From assembly GCA_001898625.1 (NCBI GenBank), contig MKUP01000013.1, positions 186,001 through 250,000 on the forward strand: a stretch of 64,000 bases of DNA. The letters are read 5' to 3'. The notes beneath the pieces are model-generated. The model worked only from the letters and a program-made list of their open reading frames with translations, did not search any database and was not told the origin of the DNA. Below, piece by piece: positions 19,387-28,401 of this stretch; position 1 is the first letter of the stretch; every line of letters begins with the position of its first letter. The position numbers were made by a program, and so were the translations under genes. This stretch comes from Burkholderiales bacterium 67-32 (GTDB taxonomy: Bacteria; Pseudomonadota; Gammaproteobacteria; Burkholderiales; Burkholderiaceae_B).

Positions 19387-20544
19387 ATGCTTGAAGGATT
19401 CAAGATTTATGACGCAGATGCCCACGTTCTAATGACCCCGGAAATGTGGGAAACCCTTCCCAAACAGTATTGGCTGCGGCGTCCGCGGCCGGTCAAGTTC
19501 GGCGACGGCCAAGAACTCGGCAATTGGGGTACGGCGTGGCTGGTGGACGGCCGCATCGAACCGCATCCGTTCGGCCCCGGCACCCATGCCGCCAACACCC
19601 CCGGCATGGTGCTGGAGGAATACGGCGCCAACCGCGCCCGCGCCGGCGACTTCACCGCCTTCTCCCTGCCCGTCGGCTGTGTCACGATGGGCGACGTCGC
19701 CGACCGCCTCACCGCGATGGACAAACTGGGCATCGACGTCCAGGTCCTGTTCCCCAGCACGGTCTACGCGACCATCGCCGCCGACGCCACGCTGGAAGGC
19801 GAGCTCTTCCGTGCCTACAACCGCTACATCGGCACGCGCTGCCGGGACGCCGCCAAGCGCCTGCGCTGGGTAGGCCTGCTTCCCATGCGCGACGCCGAAC
19901 AGGCCCGGCTGGCCATGAAAGAAATGGTCGCCATGGGCGCGGCCGCCGCCGTGGTGTTCGGGACCGTGGGCGACCGCATGCTGTCGCATCCGAGCTTCGA
20001 GCCGATCTGGAACGAGTTCACGCGCACCGGGTTGCCCCTGTGCGTGCACATGGCCATGAGCTTCCCGCCGCTGGCCCAACTGTGCGAGTCGATCCAGGAC
20101 GCCAACATGATCGGCAAGGCCATGCCGGCGCAGTTGGCCTTCATGGCCATGGCCGGCCACGGCATGCTGGACAAGTACCCCAGCCTGAAGGTCGCGTTCC
20201 TGGAGTTCGGCGGCGAATGGATCTTCTATTCGGTGGGGCGTATGAAGCAGTACGCCGAAGTCAACAAGGGCCGGATGGCCGACCCCAGCATGCTGCCCAA
20301 GAGCGAAGTGGACGACCTGGTCAAGTCCGGGCGCATCTACCTGGGCCCCGAATCCAGCGACGCCATGCTGGCGCACGAGCTCAAGCTGCTGGGCGATGGC
20401 CAGCTTCTGTATTCCTCGGATTTTCCCCATGGCGAAGGGCGGGACAACGCCGCGATGGAGATCATCGAGCGCCAGGACCTCACCAAGGACCAGAAGCGCA
20501 AGTTCCTCTACGACAACGCGGCCAACTTCTACGGCGAGCCCTGA
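19387..20544 (+). CDS. Amidohydrolase family protein (ACMSD/decarboxylase-like)
   Basis: The 385-residue protein belongs to the amidohydrolase-2 group of metal-dependent TIM barrels, which includes ACMSD, gamma-resorcylate decarboxylase and 4-oxalomesaconate hydratase. Visible features are the N-terminal YDADAH metal motif, a central CVHMAMSFP His segment, the LEFGGEWI segment, and the C-terminal SSDFPHGEG with the conserved Asp. AAAGGA lies 6 nt before ATG 19387, deciding the start over GTG 19372. In this operon a decarboxylase or hydratase for a ring acid or ring-cleavage product is most likely. The exact reaction cannot be settled by eye. Confidence 0.82.
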   Translation: MLEGFKIYDADAHVLMTPEMWETLPKQYWLRRPRPVKFGDGQELGNWGTAWLVDGRIEPHPFGPGTHAANTPGMVLEEYGANRARAGDFTAFSLPVGCVTMGDVADRLTAMDKLGIDVQVLFPSTVYATIAADATLEGELFRAYNRYIGTRCRDAAKRLRWVGLLPMRDAEQARLAMKEMVAMGAAAAVVFGTVGDRMLSHPSFEPIWNEFTRTGLPLCVHMAMSFPPLAQLCESIQDANMIGKAMPAQLAFMAMAGHGMLDKYPSLKVAFLEFGGEWIFYSVGRMKQYAEVNKGRMADPSMLPKSEVDDLVKSGRIYLGPESSDAMLAHELKLLGDGQLLYSSDFPHGEGRDNAAMEIIERQDLTKDQKRKFLYDNAANFYGEP

Positions 20545-20634
20545 TACACGGAGCGAAAGGCGCGGCGCGCCGCCAGGCATCGGGCCTGGGGCGCGCCCAC
20601 CAGTAAGGAGAAACGTCACTCCAGGAGAGATTCC

Positions 20635-21618
20635 ATGAAGCCGTTCCACCATCGCCTTGCCCGATATTCCCTCGTACTGCTGCCCCTGGCCGCCCATGGC
20701 GCAGCCTGGGCCCAGAGCAATGCCTACCCTTCCCGGCCCATACGCATCGTGAATCCCTACGGGGCGGGCGGACTGGGAGACGTCAGCTTCCGCCTGATCG
20801 CGCCGCTGATGGAGAAACAGCTCGGTCAACCGCTCGTCATCGAGAACAAGCCCGGCGCCTCCGGCAACCTGGGCGCCGCGGACGTGGCGCGCGCCGCCCC
20901 GGACGGCTATACGCTGCTGCTGGGTGCGGTGAACAATTTCGCGACGAACCAGTACCTCTATCGCGACATGGGCTTCGATCCGCTAACCGCGTTCGACCCC
21001 ATCGCGCTGATCAGCAATGCGCCCACGATCGTCGTCGTCAATCCCGCCATACCGGCCCGCAGCCTGCGCGAGCTGGCCGCTTATGCGAAAGAGCGGCCGG
21101 GCAAGGTGAACTTCGGTTCGCCCGGCATCGGCACCCCGCCTCATCTCGCGGCCGAATACTTCGCCAACCTGGCCAACGTCTCGATGACCCACGTCCCGTT
21201 CAACGGCTCGCCGCCCGTCGTGCTGGCCTTGTTGCGCAACGACGTGAACGTGGCCTTCTACACCGCGGGTCCCATCGCGGGTCCGCTCAAGGCCGGCACC
21301 ATCCAGCCCATCGCGGTCGCGGCCAACGAACGGCTCGACATCCTGCCCAACGTGCCGACCACCGCGGAAGCGGGCTACGGCGCCCTGCAGACGGGCAGTT
21401 GGATAGGCCTGGCCGCCCCCAAGGGAACGGACCCGGCCGTGCTGGACAAGCTCAACGCGGCCGTCCGGCAGGCGCTGGCCGATCCGGAGGTGCGCAAACG
21501 CTATGCGGACATGGGCATGCTGACCGGCAACACCAGTCGTGCGCAGTTCTCGTCGCTGATCGACGCCGAGGCGACCCGGTGGAAGAAGGTGATCGCCGAC
21601 GCGGGGATCGCGAAATGA
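20635..21618 (+). CDS. Bug/TctC-family tripartite tricarboxylate-type solute-binding protein
   Basis: The 327-residue protein starts with a cleavable signal peptide (AAWAQ, about residue 26) followed by the Bug fold hallmarks: YPSRPIRIVNPYGAGG, the IENKPGASGN loop and the APDGYTLLLG segment. Bug proteins are periplasmic receptors that grasp carboxylated ligands through water-mediated contacts. No TctA/TctB permease genes are nearby, so it is an orphan receptor that may serve a distant permease or a sensing role. It is in a catabolic operon that also encodes a full ABC importer. Confidence 0.92.
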   Translation: MKPFHHRLARYSLVLLPLAAHGAAWAQSNAYPSRPIRIVNPYGAGGLGDVSFRLIAPLMEKQLGQPLVIENKPGASGNLGAADVARAAPDGYTLLLGAVNNFATNQYLYRDMGFDPLTAFDPIALISNAPTIVVVNPAIPARSLRELAAYAKERPGKVNFGSPGIGTPPHLAAEYFANLANVSMTHVPFNGSPPVVLALLRNDVNVAFYTAGPIAGPLKAGTIQPIAVAANERLDILPNVPTTAEAGYGALQTGSWIGLAAPKGTDPAVLDKLNAAVRQALADPEVRKRYADMGMLTGNTSRAQFSSLIDAEATRWKKVIADAGIAK

Positions 21619-21637
21619 TCCTGGCCGCGCTCCGACC

Positions 21638-22630
21638 ATGTTGACGCTGACGCTTGCCTGCGCCGCCTATGACCGGACGCGGCCGCTGATCGACGGGCGG
21701 GTCGCCATCGAGGGCGTCGGCCTTCAGACGACGACGCTGCACCCCGAGGCCGCCTTCGCCCGCGCGAAGGCGGCCGAGTTCGACCTGACCGAGCTGTCCT
21801 TGAGCGGCTACCTGCGGTCGCTGGAGGCCGGGAACCCGGCCTATGTCGCGCTGCCGATCTTTCCGTCGCGAGCCTTCCGGCACAGCGGCATCTACGTGCA
21901 TGCGGGCAAGGGCATCCGGTTTCCGGCCGACTTGCGCGGCAGGATCATCGGGACGCCGGACTACAAGACGACGGCCAACGTCTGGATCCGGGCTTTCCTC
22001 GCCCACGACCACGGCATCCAGCCTCACGAGATGCAGTGGGTGGAAGCCGCCATGGAGGCCGGCGAACCCGGTCCGGCCGCCGCCACCGCCATACCGGGAG
22101 TCCCCATCCTCGCCCTGCCGGACCAGGACTTGGCCGGCATGCTGGCCCGAGGGGACATCGACGCGGTCATCGGCGCCAAGGTGCCTTCCTGCTTCGGCGC
22201 CGGACAGGACGCCGTGGTCCGGCTGTTCCCGGACCATCAACGGATCGAGCAGGCGTACTACCGGCGCACCGGTTTCTTCCCCATCATGCATCTGCTGGGG
22301 CTGCGGCGCGCACTGCACGAACGCCATCCCTGGCTGGCCGCGGCGGTCTGCCAAGGCTTCGAGGCCGCCCGGCGCATGGCGCTCCAGGACGTCCGGGACG
22401 TCTGCCAACTGGCCGCCACCCTGCCCTGGGTCACGGCGGAATACCAGCGCACCGTGGACCTGATGGGCGAGGACTACTGGCCCTACGGCCTGGATGCCAA
22501 CCGGGAAGTGCTGCAGGCCTTCGCGCTTTACCACTTCCAGCAGGGCTTGTCCGGCCGGCTGCACGCCCCCGGCGACTGGCTCGCCCCCCCGAATTTTTCT
22601 TCGAACCGCGTCACGACGAGATCCGCATGA
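21638..22630 (+). CDS. 4,5-dihydroxyphthalate decarboxylase-like protein
   Basis: The 330-residue product resembles the Pht5/OphC group in length and in its N-terminus (LTLACAAYDRTRPLIDGRV), with the FDLTELSLSGYLR and LPIFPSRAFRHSGIYVH segments typical of this periplasmic-binding-protein-like fold. Known members decarboxylate 4,5-dihydroxyphthalate to protocatechuate. There is no signal peptide, in keeping with a cytoplasmic enzyme rather than a transport receptor. It begins 19 bp after the Bug gene, and its TGA overlaps the next ATG (ATGA). LigA/LigB-type dioxygenase genes in the same operon could take a protocatechuate-like product. Substrate remains an inference. Confidence 0.75.
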   Translation: MLTLTLACAAYDRTRPLIDGRVAIEGVGLQTTTLHPEAAFARAKAAEFDLTELSLSGYLRSLEAGNPAYVALPIFPSRAFRHSGIYVHAGKGIRFPADLRGRIIGTPDYKTTANVWIRAFLAHDHGIQPHEMQWVEAAMEAGEPGPAAATAIPGVPILALPDQDLAGMLARGDIDAVIGAKVPSCFGAGQDAVVRLFPDHQRIEQAYYRRTGFFPIMHLLGLRRALHERHPWLAAAVCQGFEAARRMALQDVRDVCQLAATLPWVTAEYQRTVDLMGEDYWPYGLDANREVLQAFALYHFQQGLSGRLHAPGDWLAPPNFSSNRVTTRSA

Positions 22631-23490
22631 ACGAACGTCCCGCACTCTACGACATCGAGGCCACGGTCCCCGACTTCCGCACTCACCTGCAACGCTACGC
22701 CGAGGCAAGCCGGCTCACGCGCGAGCAACGGCCGACCCGGCTCGACCTCGCCTACGGCGAGGGGACCGCGCAAACGCTGGACGTCTATCTGGCCGACGCC
22801 CCTCACGCGCCCGTGGTGATCTACCTGCACGGCGGCGCCTGGAAAGGTTCGAACAAGTCGGACCGCGGCTTTCCCGCCCAGACCTTCGGGCCGGCGGGCG
22901 CCATCTGGCTCTCCATGGAATATCCCCTGGCACCCGCAGCCGGCGTTGACGACATGGTCGCATCGGTACGCCAGGGCGTGGCGTGGGTCCATCGCCATGC
23001 GGCCTCGTTCGGCGGCGACCCCGACCGCATCTTTCTTTGCGGCAACTCCGCGGGCGGCCACCTGGCCGGCATGGCGGCCGCCACCGACTGGACAAAGCAC
23101 GGGCTGCCGGCCGATCTCGTCAAGGGCGTCACGACGGTGAGCGGAATCTTCGACATGCGGCCCATGGCCCGGTCGCTGATGAACGAGTGGCTGCGCCTGG
23201 ACGCGGAATGCTCGGCGCGCAACAGCCCCCTGCTGCACCTGCCTCGCGCCACATGCCCCCTGATCTGCGCGGTGGGCGAAAAGGAATTGCCCGAATTCGT
23301 CGAACAGTCCGCCGGCTATGCGCGCGCATGGGCCGCCGCGGGCTACCCCTCGTGCTTTCTGCCCATGAAGGATCACGACCACTTTTCCATCATCGACGAG
23401 CTCAACCGGCCCGACGGCCCGCTGCTGGCAGCGATGTTCGAGCAGATCGGCCTTCGCAACCGCGGCGCCGCGTCCCGCGCCCACACATGA
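22627..23490 (+). CDS. Alpha/beta-hydrolase (carboxylesterase/kynurenine formamidase-like)
   Basis: The 287-residue hydrolase has the HGGAW oxyanion motif and the nucleophile motif GNSAGG, with the C-terminal His in KDHDHFS. It shares an extended block (FGGDP-RI, the nucleophile elbow, then a TDW and LPADL-K run) with the C-terminal domain of the fusion protein at 17758, so the two are probably paralogues within one operon. Its ATG overlaps the preceding stop as ATGA. It likely hydrolyses an ester or amide of the aromatic substrate. Confidence 0.88.
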   Translation: MNERPALYDIEATVPDFRTHLQRYAEASRLTREQRPTRLDLAYGEGTAQTLDVYLADAPHAPVVIYLHGGAWKGSNKSDRGFPAQTFGPAGAIWLSMEYPLAPAAGVDDMVASVRQGVAWVHRHAASFGGDPDRIFLCGNSAGGHLAGMAAATDWTKHGLPADLVKGVTTVSGIFDMRPMARSLMNEWLRLDAECSARNSPLLHLPRATCPLICAVGEKELPEFVEQSAGYARAWAAAGYPSCFLPMKDHDHFSIIDELNRPDGPLLAAMFEQIGLRNRGAASRAHT

Positions 23491-23507
23491 AAGGAGTAGC
23501 CCGAACC

Positions 23508-24671
23508 ATGAAACTGCGTCTTCGCTCTTGCCTTGCATCATGCATCCTGGCCGCCACGGCCGCGCACGCCCCCGCGCATGCCGCCGACAAGCCCTTGAAG
23601 ATCGGCGTCGTCACCGAATTCTCCGGCACCTACGCCTCCGCCGGGCAGTCCATCGAAAGCGCGATGCGCGCCTACATGAAGCTCAACGGCGACACCGTGG
23701 CCGGCCGCAAGGTCGAACTCATCCTGCGCGACACCGGCGGCATCTCGCCCGAGAACGCGCGCCGCTACGCGCAGGAGCTCGTCACGCGCGACAAGGTCGA
23801 TGCGCTGGTGGGCTTCAACTTCACCCCCAACGCCCTGGCCGCGGCGCCCATCGCCACGGCGGCCAAGACGCCGATGATCGCGCTCGCGGCCACGGCCATC
23901 GTCACCGAGAAGTCGCCCTATATCGTGCGCACGGCGTTCACGCTCGGACAGACGTCGGCGCCCATGGCCACGTGGGCGGCCAGGAACGGCATCAAGCGCG
24001 TGTTCTCGCTGGTGTCCGACTATGGCCCCGGCCACGATGCGGCGCAGGCTTTCAAGGACGCGTTCACCGCCGCTGGCGGCCAGATGGCGGGCGAGATACG
24101 CATGCCCGTCAGCGGCATGGAATTCGCGCCGTTCCTGCAGCGGGCACGCGATGCGCGCGCCGATGCCATTTTCGTGTTCGTGCCGGGCAGCGAAGCCGCC
24201 ATTGCCTTCATGAAGGCCTATAACGAACGCGGGTTCAAGCAGGCCGGCATTCGCCTGATCGGCACGGGCGACCTGGTCGACGACGACTCGCTGCCGGCCA
24301 TCGGCGACGTCGCGCTGGATACGGTCACCGCCCACCACTACTCGGCCGCGCACGACTCCGACCTGAACCGCGCCTTCGTCAAGGCGGTCCAGGCCCAGGG
24401 GCGCAAGCGACCCAATTTCATCGGGGTGGGCGCGTATGACGCCATGGCCGTCATTTACGCCGCGGTCAAGAAAACGGGCGGCGATACCGACGGCGACAAG
24501 CTCGTCGCGGCGATGGAGGGCCTCAAGCTCGACAGCCCGCGCGGCCCGATCTCGATCGATCCCGCCACGCGCGACATCGTGCAGGACATCTACATCCGCA
24601 AGGTCCAAAAGGTCGGAGGCGAGCTCTACAACGTCGAGTTCGACAAGATCGAGGCCGTCAAGGCCCGCTAG
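23508..24671 (+). CDS. Branched-chain-type ABC transporter substrate-binding protein
   Basis: The 387-residue protein has a signal peptide (about 1-29, ending AHAAD) and the LivJ/LivK-type type I periplasmic-binding fold, with KIGVVTEFSGTYASAG at the start. Relatives near aromatic genes bind benzoate-like acids. Two ATGs are possible: 23508, about 11 nt after AAGGAG, and 23487, which overlaps the previous stop; I favour 23508 because it starts the signal peptide. It is the receptor for the four transporter genes that follow. Confidence 0.92.
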   Translation: MKLRLRSCLASCILAATAAHAPAHAADKPLKIGVVTEFSGTYASAGQSIESAMRAYMKLNGDTVAGRKVELILRDTGGISPENARRYAQELVTRDKVDALVGFNFTPNALAAAPIATAAKTPMIALAATAIVTEKSPYIVRTAFTLGQTSAPMATWAARNGIKRVFSLVSDYGPGHDAAQAFKDAFTAAGGQMAGEIRMPVSGMEFAPFLQRARDARADAIFVFVPGSEAAIAFMKAYNERGFKQAGIRLIGTGDLVDDDSLPAIGDVALDTVTAHHYSAAHDSDLNRAFVKAVQAQGRKRPNFIGVGAYDAMAVIYAAVKKTGGDTDGDKLVAAMEGLKLDSPRGPISIDPATRDIVQDIYIRKVQKVGGELYNVEFDKIEAVKAR

Positions 24672-24685
24672 CCAAAGGAGTCCGC

Positions 24686-25567
24686 ATGCTGACCGATTTC
24701 GTCGGCGTGATCATCGACGGAACGTCGTACGGCGCCATGCTGTTCGTGATCGCGCTCGGCCTGTCCATCACGCTGGGGTTGATGGGCTTCGTCAATCTCG
24801 CGCACACCGCCGTCGCCATGTTCGGCGGCTATTTCCTCGTCACGCTGGTCAATCAGCTTGCCTGGCCGTTCTTCGTTTCGGTGGCGGTGGTCGTCGTGGC
24901 GATCGCCCTGGCCAGCCTCGTGCTGGAACGCGTGGTCTATGCGCCCTTCTATCGCGCGACGGCGCTCGACCAGAGCCTCCTGACCTTCGGGCTCATGCTG
25001 ATGGCCGGCGGCATCGTCCACTATTTCTGGGGGTCGTCGCAGCAAGCGGTGCGGGTGCCCGAGTACCTCGAGGGCCGCTGGTACCTGGGCGATCTGAGCA
25101 TCTCCAAGTATCGGTTGATGCTGCTCGGCACGGGCATGGCCCTGCTTGCCCTGCTGAACTGGGGGCTCGACTCGACGCGCCTGGGCGCGATGATCCGCGC
25201 CTCGGTCGACAACCAGCGCATCGCGGCCTCGATGGGCATACCGGTCAAGCGCGTATTCATGATCGCCTTCGCGATCGGCAGCGGGCTCGCCGCGCTGGGG
25301 GGCGCGCTCGGGGCCGAGGTACTGGGCCTGGATCCAGCCTTCGCCACGCGTACGCTGGTGCTGTGCCTGCTGGTGGTGGTGCTGGGCGGCGCCGGCTCGG
25401 TCAACGGCACCTTCTTCGCCGCCATGCTGCTGGGCATCTGCGACATCGGCAGCAAGTACTACGTTCCCGAATTCGGCGCCTTCATGATCTACGTGCTGAT
25501 GGCGGTGGTCCTGCTGTACCGGCCGCAAGGTCTCTACAGCCTCGTCGCGCGCAGGAGGGCCGCATGA
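24686..25567 (+). CDS. Branched-chain-type ABC transporter permease (LivH-like)
   Basis: This 293-residue, very hydrophobic protein shows the LivH features: DGTSYGAMLFVIALGLS near the start, the GLMGFVNLAHT segment and the C-terminal LLYRPQGL. Such permeases form one half of the membrane channel. AAGGAG precedes the ATG. Its stop overlaps the livM-like start (ATGA), so the two permeases are made in equal amounts. Confidence 0.94.
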   Translation: MLTDFVGVIIDGTSYGAMLFVIALGLSITLGLMGFVNLAHTAVAMFGGYFLVTLVNQLAWPFFVSVAVVVVAIALASLVLERVVYAPFYRATALDQSLLTFGLMLMAGGIVHYFWGSSQQAVRVPEYLEGRWYLGDLSISKYRLMLLGTGMALLALLNWGLDSTRLGAMIRASVDNQRIAASMGIPVKRVFMIAFAIGSGLAALGGALGAEVLGLDPAFATRTLVLCLLVVVLGGAGSVNGTFFAAMLLGICDIGSKYYVPEFGAFMIYVLMAVVLLYRPQGLYSLVARRRAA

Positions 25568-26550
25568 ACGGCAGCCCGCTGCGCCCACTGCTGGACCGCT
25601 CGCGCTGGCGCGCACCCGAATTCGTATTCTGGGCGCTCATCATCGCCGCGTTCTTCCTCTTTCCCGATTACCGCAGCCTGGGCGCGCAGGTGCTGGTAAC
25701 CGGCATCTTCGCACTGTCGCTCGACATGCTGCTCGGCTACGCGGGCATCGTCACGCTGGGGCATGCCGCGTTCTTCGGCGTGGGCGCGTTCACCGCCGGC
25801 TGGCTCGGCAAGTACGGCTGGCACGAACCGGTCTCGGCGCTGGCCATCGCCGCCGCCGTCGCGGCGTGCGCGGGCGCGCTCGGCAGCCGGTTGGTCGTGC
25901 GGGGCACCGACCTGAGCCGGCTCATGGTGACGCTGGCCATCGGCCTCGTGCTGTACGAGGCCGCCAACAAGGCCACGGCGGTCACCGGCGGCATCGACGG
26001 ACTGCAAGGCATCGAGTTCGCGCCGCTGCTCGGCCTCTTCCCGTTCGATCTCATGGGATCGACCGCCTATGTGTATGCGGCCATCGTGGCCTTCGTCACG
26101 CTCTATCTCGTGCGCAGGCTGGTCCATTCGCCCTACGGCCTGTCGCTGCATGCCACGCGCATGAACCGCCGCCGCGCACTGGCGGTGGGCATCGACGACG
26201 GCCGCACGCTGGCGATCTCCTACATCGTCTCGGCGGCGGTGGCGGGCATCGCGGGCGCGTTGACGACGCAGATCACGCAGTTCATCACCATCGACGCGCT
26301 GGGTTTCGGCAGGTCGGCCGATATCCTGATCATCGCCGCGCTGGGCGGCGTGGGCTACCTTTACGGCGGCTTCATCGGCGCGCTGGTATTCGTCGTGGGC
26401 CGCGACCTGCTGTCCGGCATCAGTCCCGCGTACTGGCATTTCTGGCTCGGCCTGCTGCTGGTGCTGACGATATTCTTCGCGCGCGGCGGCATCATGGGCA
26501 CCGCCGCGCGGCTCGCCCGGCGCCTGGCGCAAAGGGAGACGCAGCGATGA
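25564..26550 (+). CDS. Branched-chain-type ABC transporter permease (LivM-like)
   Basis: The 328-residue LivM-type permease has multiple membrane segments and the family motif LLGYAGIVTLGHAAFFGVGAF, plus the GVGYLYGGFIGALVF segment near the C-terminus. It overlaps LivH by 4 nt at its start and the first ATPase gene by 4 nt at its end. Confidence 0.93.
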   Translation: MNGSPLRPLLDRSRWRAPEFVFWALIIAAFFLFPDYRSLGAQVLVTGIFALSLDMLLGYAGIVTLGHAAFFGVGAFTAGWLGKYGWHEPVSALAIAAAVAACAGALGSRLVVRGTDLSRLMVTLAIGLVLYEAANKATAVTGGIDGLQGIEFAPLLGLFPFDLMGSTAYVYAAIVAFVTLYLVRRLVHSPYGLSLHATRMNRRRALAVGIDDGRTLAISYIVSAAVAGIAGALTTQITQFITIDALGFGRSADILIIAALGGVGYLYGGFIGALVFVVGRDLLSGISPAYWHFWLGLLLVLTIFFARGGIMGTAARLARRLAQRETQR

Positions 26551-27305
26551 TACAGACCGTGGACCTGTGCAAGCGCTTCGGCGCGCTGGTGGCGACCGAC
26601 AACGTGAACCTGTCGCTCGCCCCCGGCGACCGGCATGCACTGATCGGCCCGAACGGCGCCGGCAAGACGACCTTCATCAACCTGTTGACCGGCATGCTGC
26701 GCCCGACCTCGGGCCGCGTCCTGCTCGACGGCGCGGATGTGACCGCGGCGGCACCCGACAAGCGGGTGGATCTGGGACTGGTGCGTACCTTCCAGATCAA
26801 TACGCTATTCCTGGACATGACGGTGCTGGAGGCCGTCACGCTGGTCGTGCTGGCCCGCACCGGAGCCGTTCGCTCGCTGTTCGGTTCGCTGCGCGAGCAT
26901 GAACCGGCGGCCAGCGAAGCCTGGGAACTGCTCGAGCGCATCGGCCTGGCGCAGGATGCCCACCGCCCCGCCCGCCAGCTCGCCTATGGCAGGCAGCGGC
27001 TGGTGGAAATCGCGCTCGCCCTGGCGCGCAAACCCAAGGTGCTGCTGCTGGACGAACCGGCGGCCGGCGTCTCGGCGGCCGACAGCCGCCATGTCTTCAC
27101 GGTCCTGGATCGCCTGCCCCCGGACATCGCCATTCTCTTGATCGAACACGACATGAACCTCGTCTTCCGCTTCGCGCAGCGCATCTCGGTGCTCGTGGCC
27201 GGCCGCCTCATCGCCACCGGGCTACCCGGCGACATCGCTCGCGACCCCCGCGTGCGCGAGGCCTACCTCGGCCAGGCAACGCCCCTGGAGGCGGCATGCC
27301 CATGA
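26547..27305 (+). CDS. ABC transporter ATP-binding protein (LivG-like)
   Basis: The 252-residue ATPase has Walker A GPNGAGKTT, a signature region reading LAYGRQRLVEIALALA in place of the usual LSGGQ (typical of the LivG branch), Walker B KVLLLDEP and the switch His in LIEHDM. It energises the LivH/LivM-like permeases. Overlaps occur on both sides (4 nt with livM, 10 nt with livF). Confidence 0.94.
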   Translation: MIQTVDLCKRFGALVATDNVNLSLAPGDRHALIGPNGAGKTTFINLLTGMLRPTSGRVLLDGADVTAAAPDKRVDLGLVRTFQINTLFLDMTVLEAVTLVVLARTGAVRSLFGSLREHEPAASEAWELLERIGLAQDAHRPARQLAYGRQRLVEIALALARKPKVLLLDEPAAGVSAADSRHVFTVLDRLPPDIAILLIEHDMNLVFRFAQRISVLVAGRLIATGLPGDIARDPRVREAYLGQATPLEAACP

Positions 27306-28048
27306 GCGCATCCCCTCCTGAGGCCGAAAACCACGCATCCGGCAGCCTGCTGCAACTGGAGCACGTACGCGCCGGCTACGGCGACGCGATGGTGCTGGAC
27401 GACCTTTCGTTCTCCCTTGGCGCCGGCGACAGCCTGGCGGTGCTCGGCCGCAATGGCGTGGGCAAGACCACCCTGCTCGAAACCTTGATGGGCAACACGC
27501 GCATGACGGCCGGACGCCTGCTCTGGCAGGGCCGCGACATCGCCAGGCTGGACGCCTGCCAGCGGTCGCGGGCGGGCCTGAGCTGGGTGCCGCAAGAACG
27601 CGAGGTGTTCGCATCGCTGACCGTCGAGGAGAACCTGACCGTGGTCGCATGCCGGGGCCCGTGGACCCTGGACCGGGTCTATGGCCTGTTCCCGCGGCTG
27701 CGCGAGCGGCGCGACAACCTGGGCAACGAACTGTCCGGCGGCGAACAGCAGATGCTGGCCGTCGGCCGCGCGCTCATGACCAACCCACGCCTGCTCCTGC
27801 TGGACGAACCCATGGAGGGCCTGGCCCCCATCGTCGTCGAGGAGCTCGGCGCCGCCATCATCGCCCTGCACACGCGGGAAGGCATGACCACCATCGTGGT
27901 CGAACAGCATCCGGTCATCGCCCTGGCCATGGCCTCGACCGCCATCATCCTGGACCGCGGCCGCATCGTGCATCGGTCCTCGAGCGCGGAACTGCGGGCA
28001 TCGCCCGAGATACTCGACCGCTGGCTCAATGTTGCCGCGGCCGAGTGA
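27296..28048 (+). CDS. ABC transporter ATP-binding protein (LivF-like)
   Basis: The 250-residue LivF-type ATPase has Walker A GRNGVGKTT, signature LSGGEQQ, Walker B RLLLLDEP with EGLAP, and the switch His in VVEQHP. It is the second ATPase of the heterodimeric pair. The start may be ATG 27296, overlapping the previous gene, or ATG 27302, both downstream of GGAGG. It completes the importer immediately before the dioxygenase genes. Confidence 0.94.
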   Translation: MPMSASPPEAENHASGSLLQLEHVRAGYGDAMVLDDLSFSLGAGDSLAVLGRNGVGKTTLLETLMGNTRMTAGRLLWQGRDIARLDACQRSRAGLSWVPQEREVFASLTVEENLTVVACRGPWTLDRVYGLFPRLRERRDNLGNELSGGEQQMLAVGRALMTNPRLLLLDEPMEGLAPIVVEELGAAIIALHTREGMTTIVVEQHPVIALAMASTAIILDRGRIVHRSSSAELRASPEILDRWLNVAAAE

Positions 28049-28082
28049 ACGACTTATCGTTTTCAACGAACAAGGAGCCGAC

Positions 28083-28388
28083 ATGGGAATCCAAGACACC
28101 GACAAGACCCTGCCATCGAACCGCATGGTGTTCGAACTGCGGCGCGACGAGCAGAAGTACCTCGCGTTCAAGCAGGACATCGAAGCATCCATGGCCGCGT
28201 ACGGCCTGTCGGACGAAGAAAAGCGCGCGTGGCGGGACATGGACATCGAGGCGCTGGGCGCCATGGGGGTGCACCCCTACTTCCTGCCGCAGATCTCGCG
28301 GCTCTTCAAGGGCGGCTCGCGCAACCACAACGACAGCGACGCGGCGCGCCTGTACGCAGAAAAAATGGGCATCGCCTCGCAGGACTGA
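28083..28388 (+). CDS. Extradiol (LigAB-type) dioxygenase alpha subunit
   Basis: The 101-residue protein is a LigA-type small subunit. In the protocatechuate 4,5-dioxygenase complex this helical subunit caps the active site of the catalytic beta subunit. It shows the family helices (LSDEEKRAW, GVHPYFLPQISRLF). AAGGAG stands before ATG 28083. The beta-subunit gene begins 14 bp later. The exact substrate (protocatechuate, gallate or another ring) is open. Confidence 0.87.
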   Translation: MGIQDTDKTLPSNRMVFELRRDEQKYLAFKQDIEASMAAYGLSDEEKRAWRDMDIEALGAMGVHPYFLPQISRLFKGGSRNHNDSDAARLYAEKMGIASQD

Positions 28389-28401
28389 TCCGGAGAAAGA
28401 C

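Noticed and set aside
24686..28048. Liv-type importer as a true branched-chain amino acid transporter
   Set aside because: The genes sit inside a catabolic operon and end directly before a LigA/LigB dioxygenase pair, so an aromatic-acid ligand is more likely, although the sequence alone cannot exclude amino acids.
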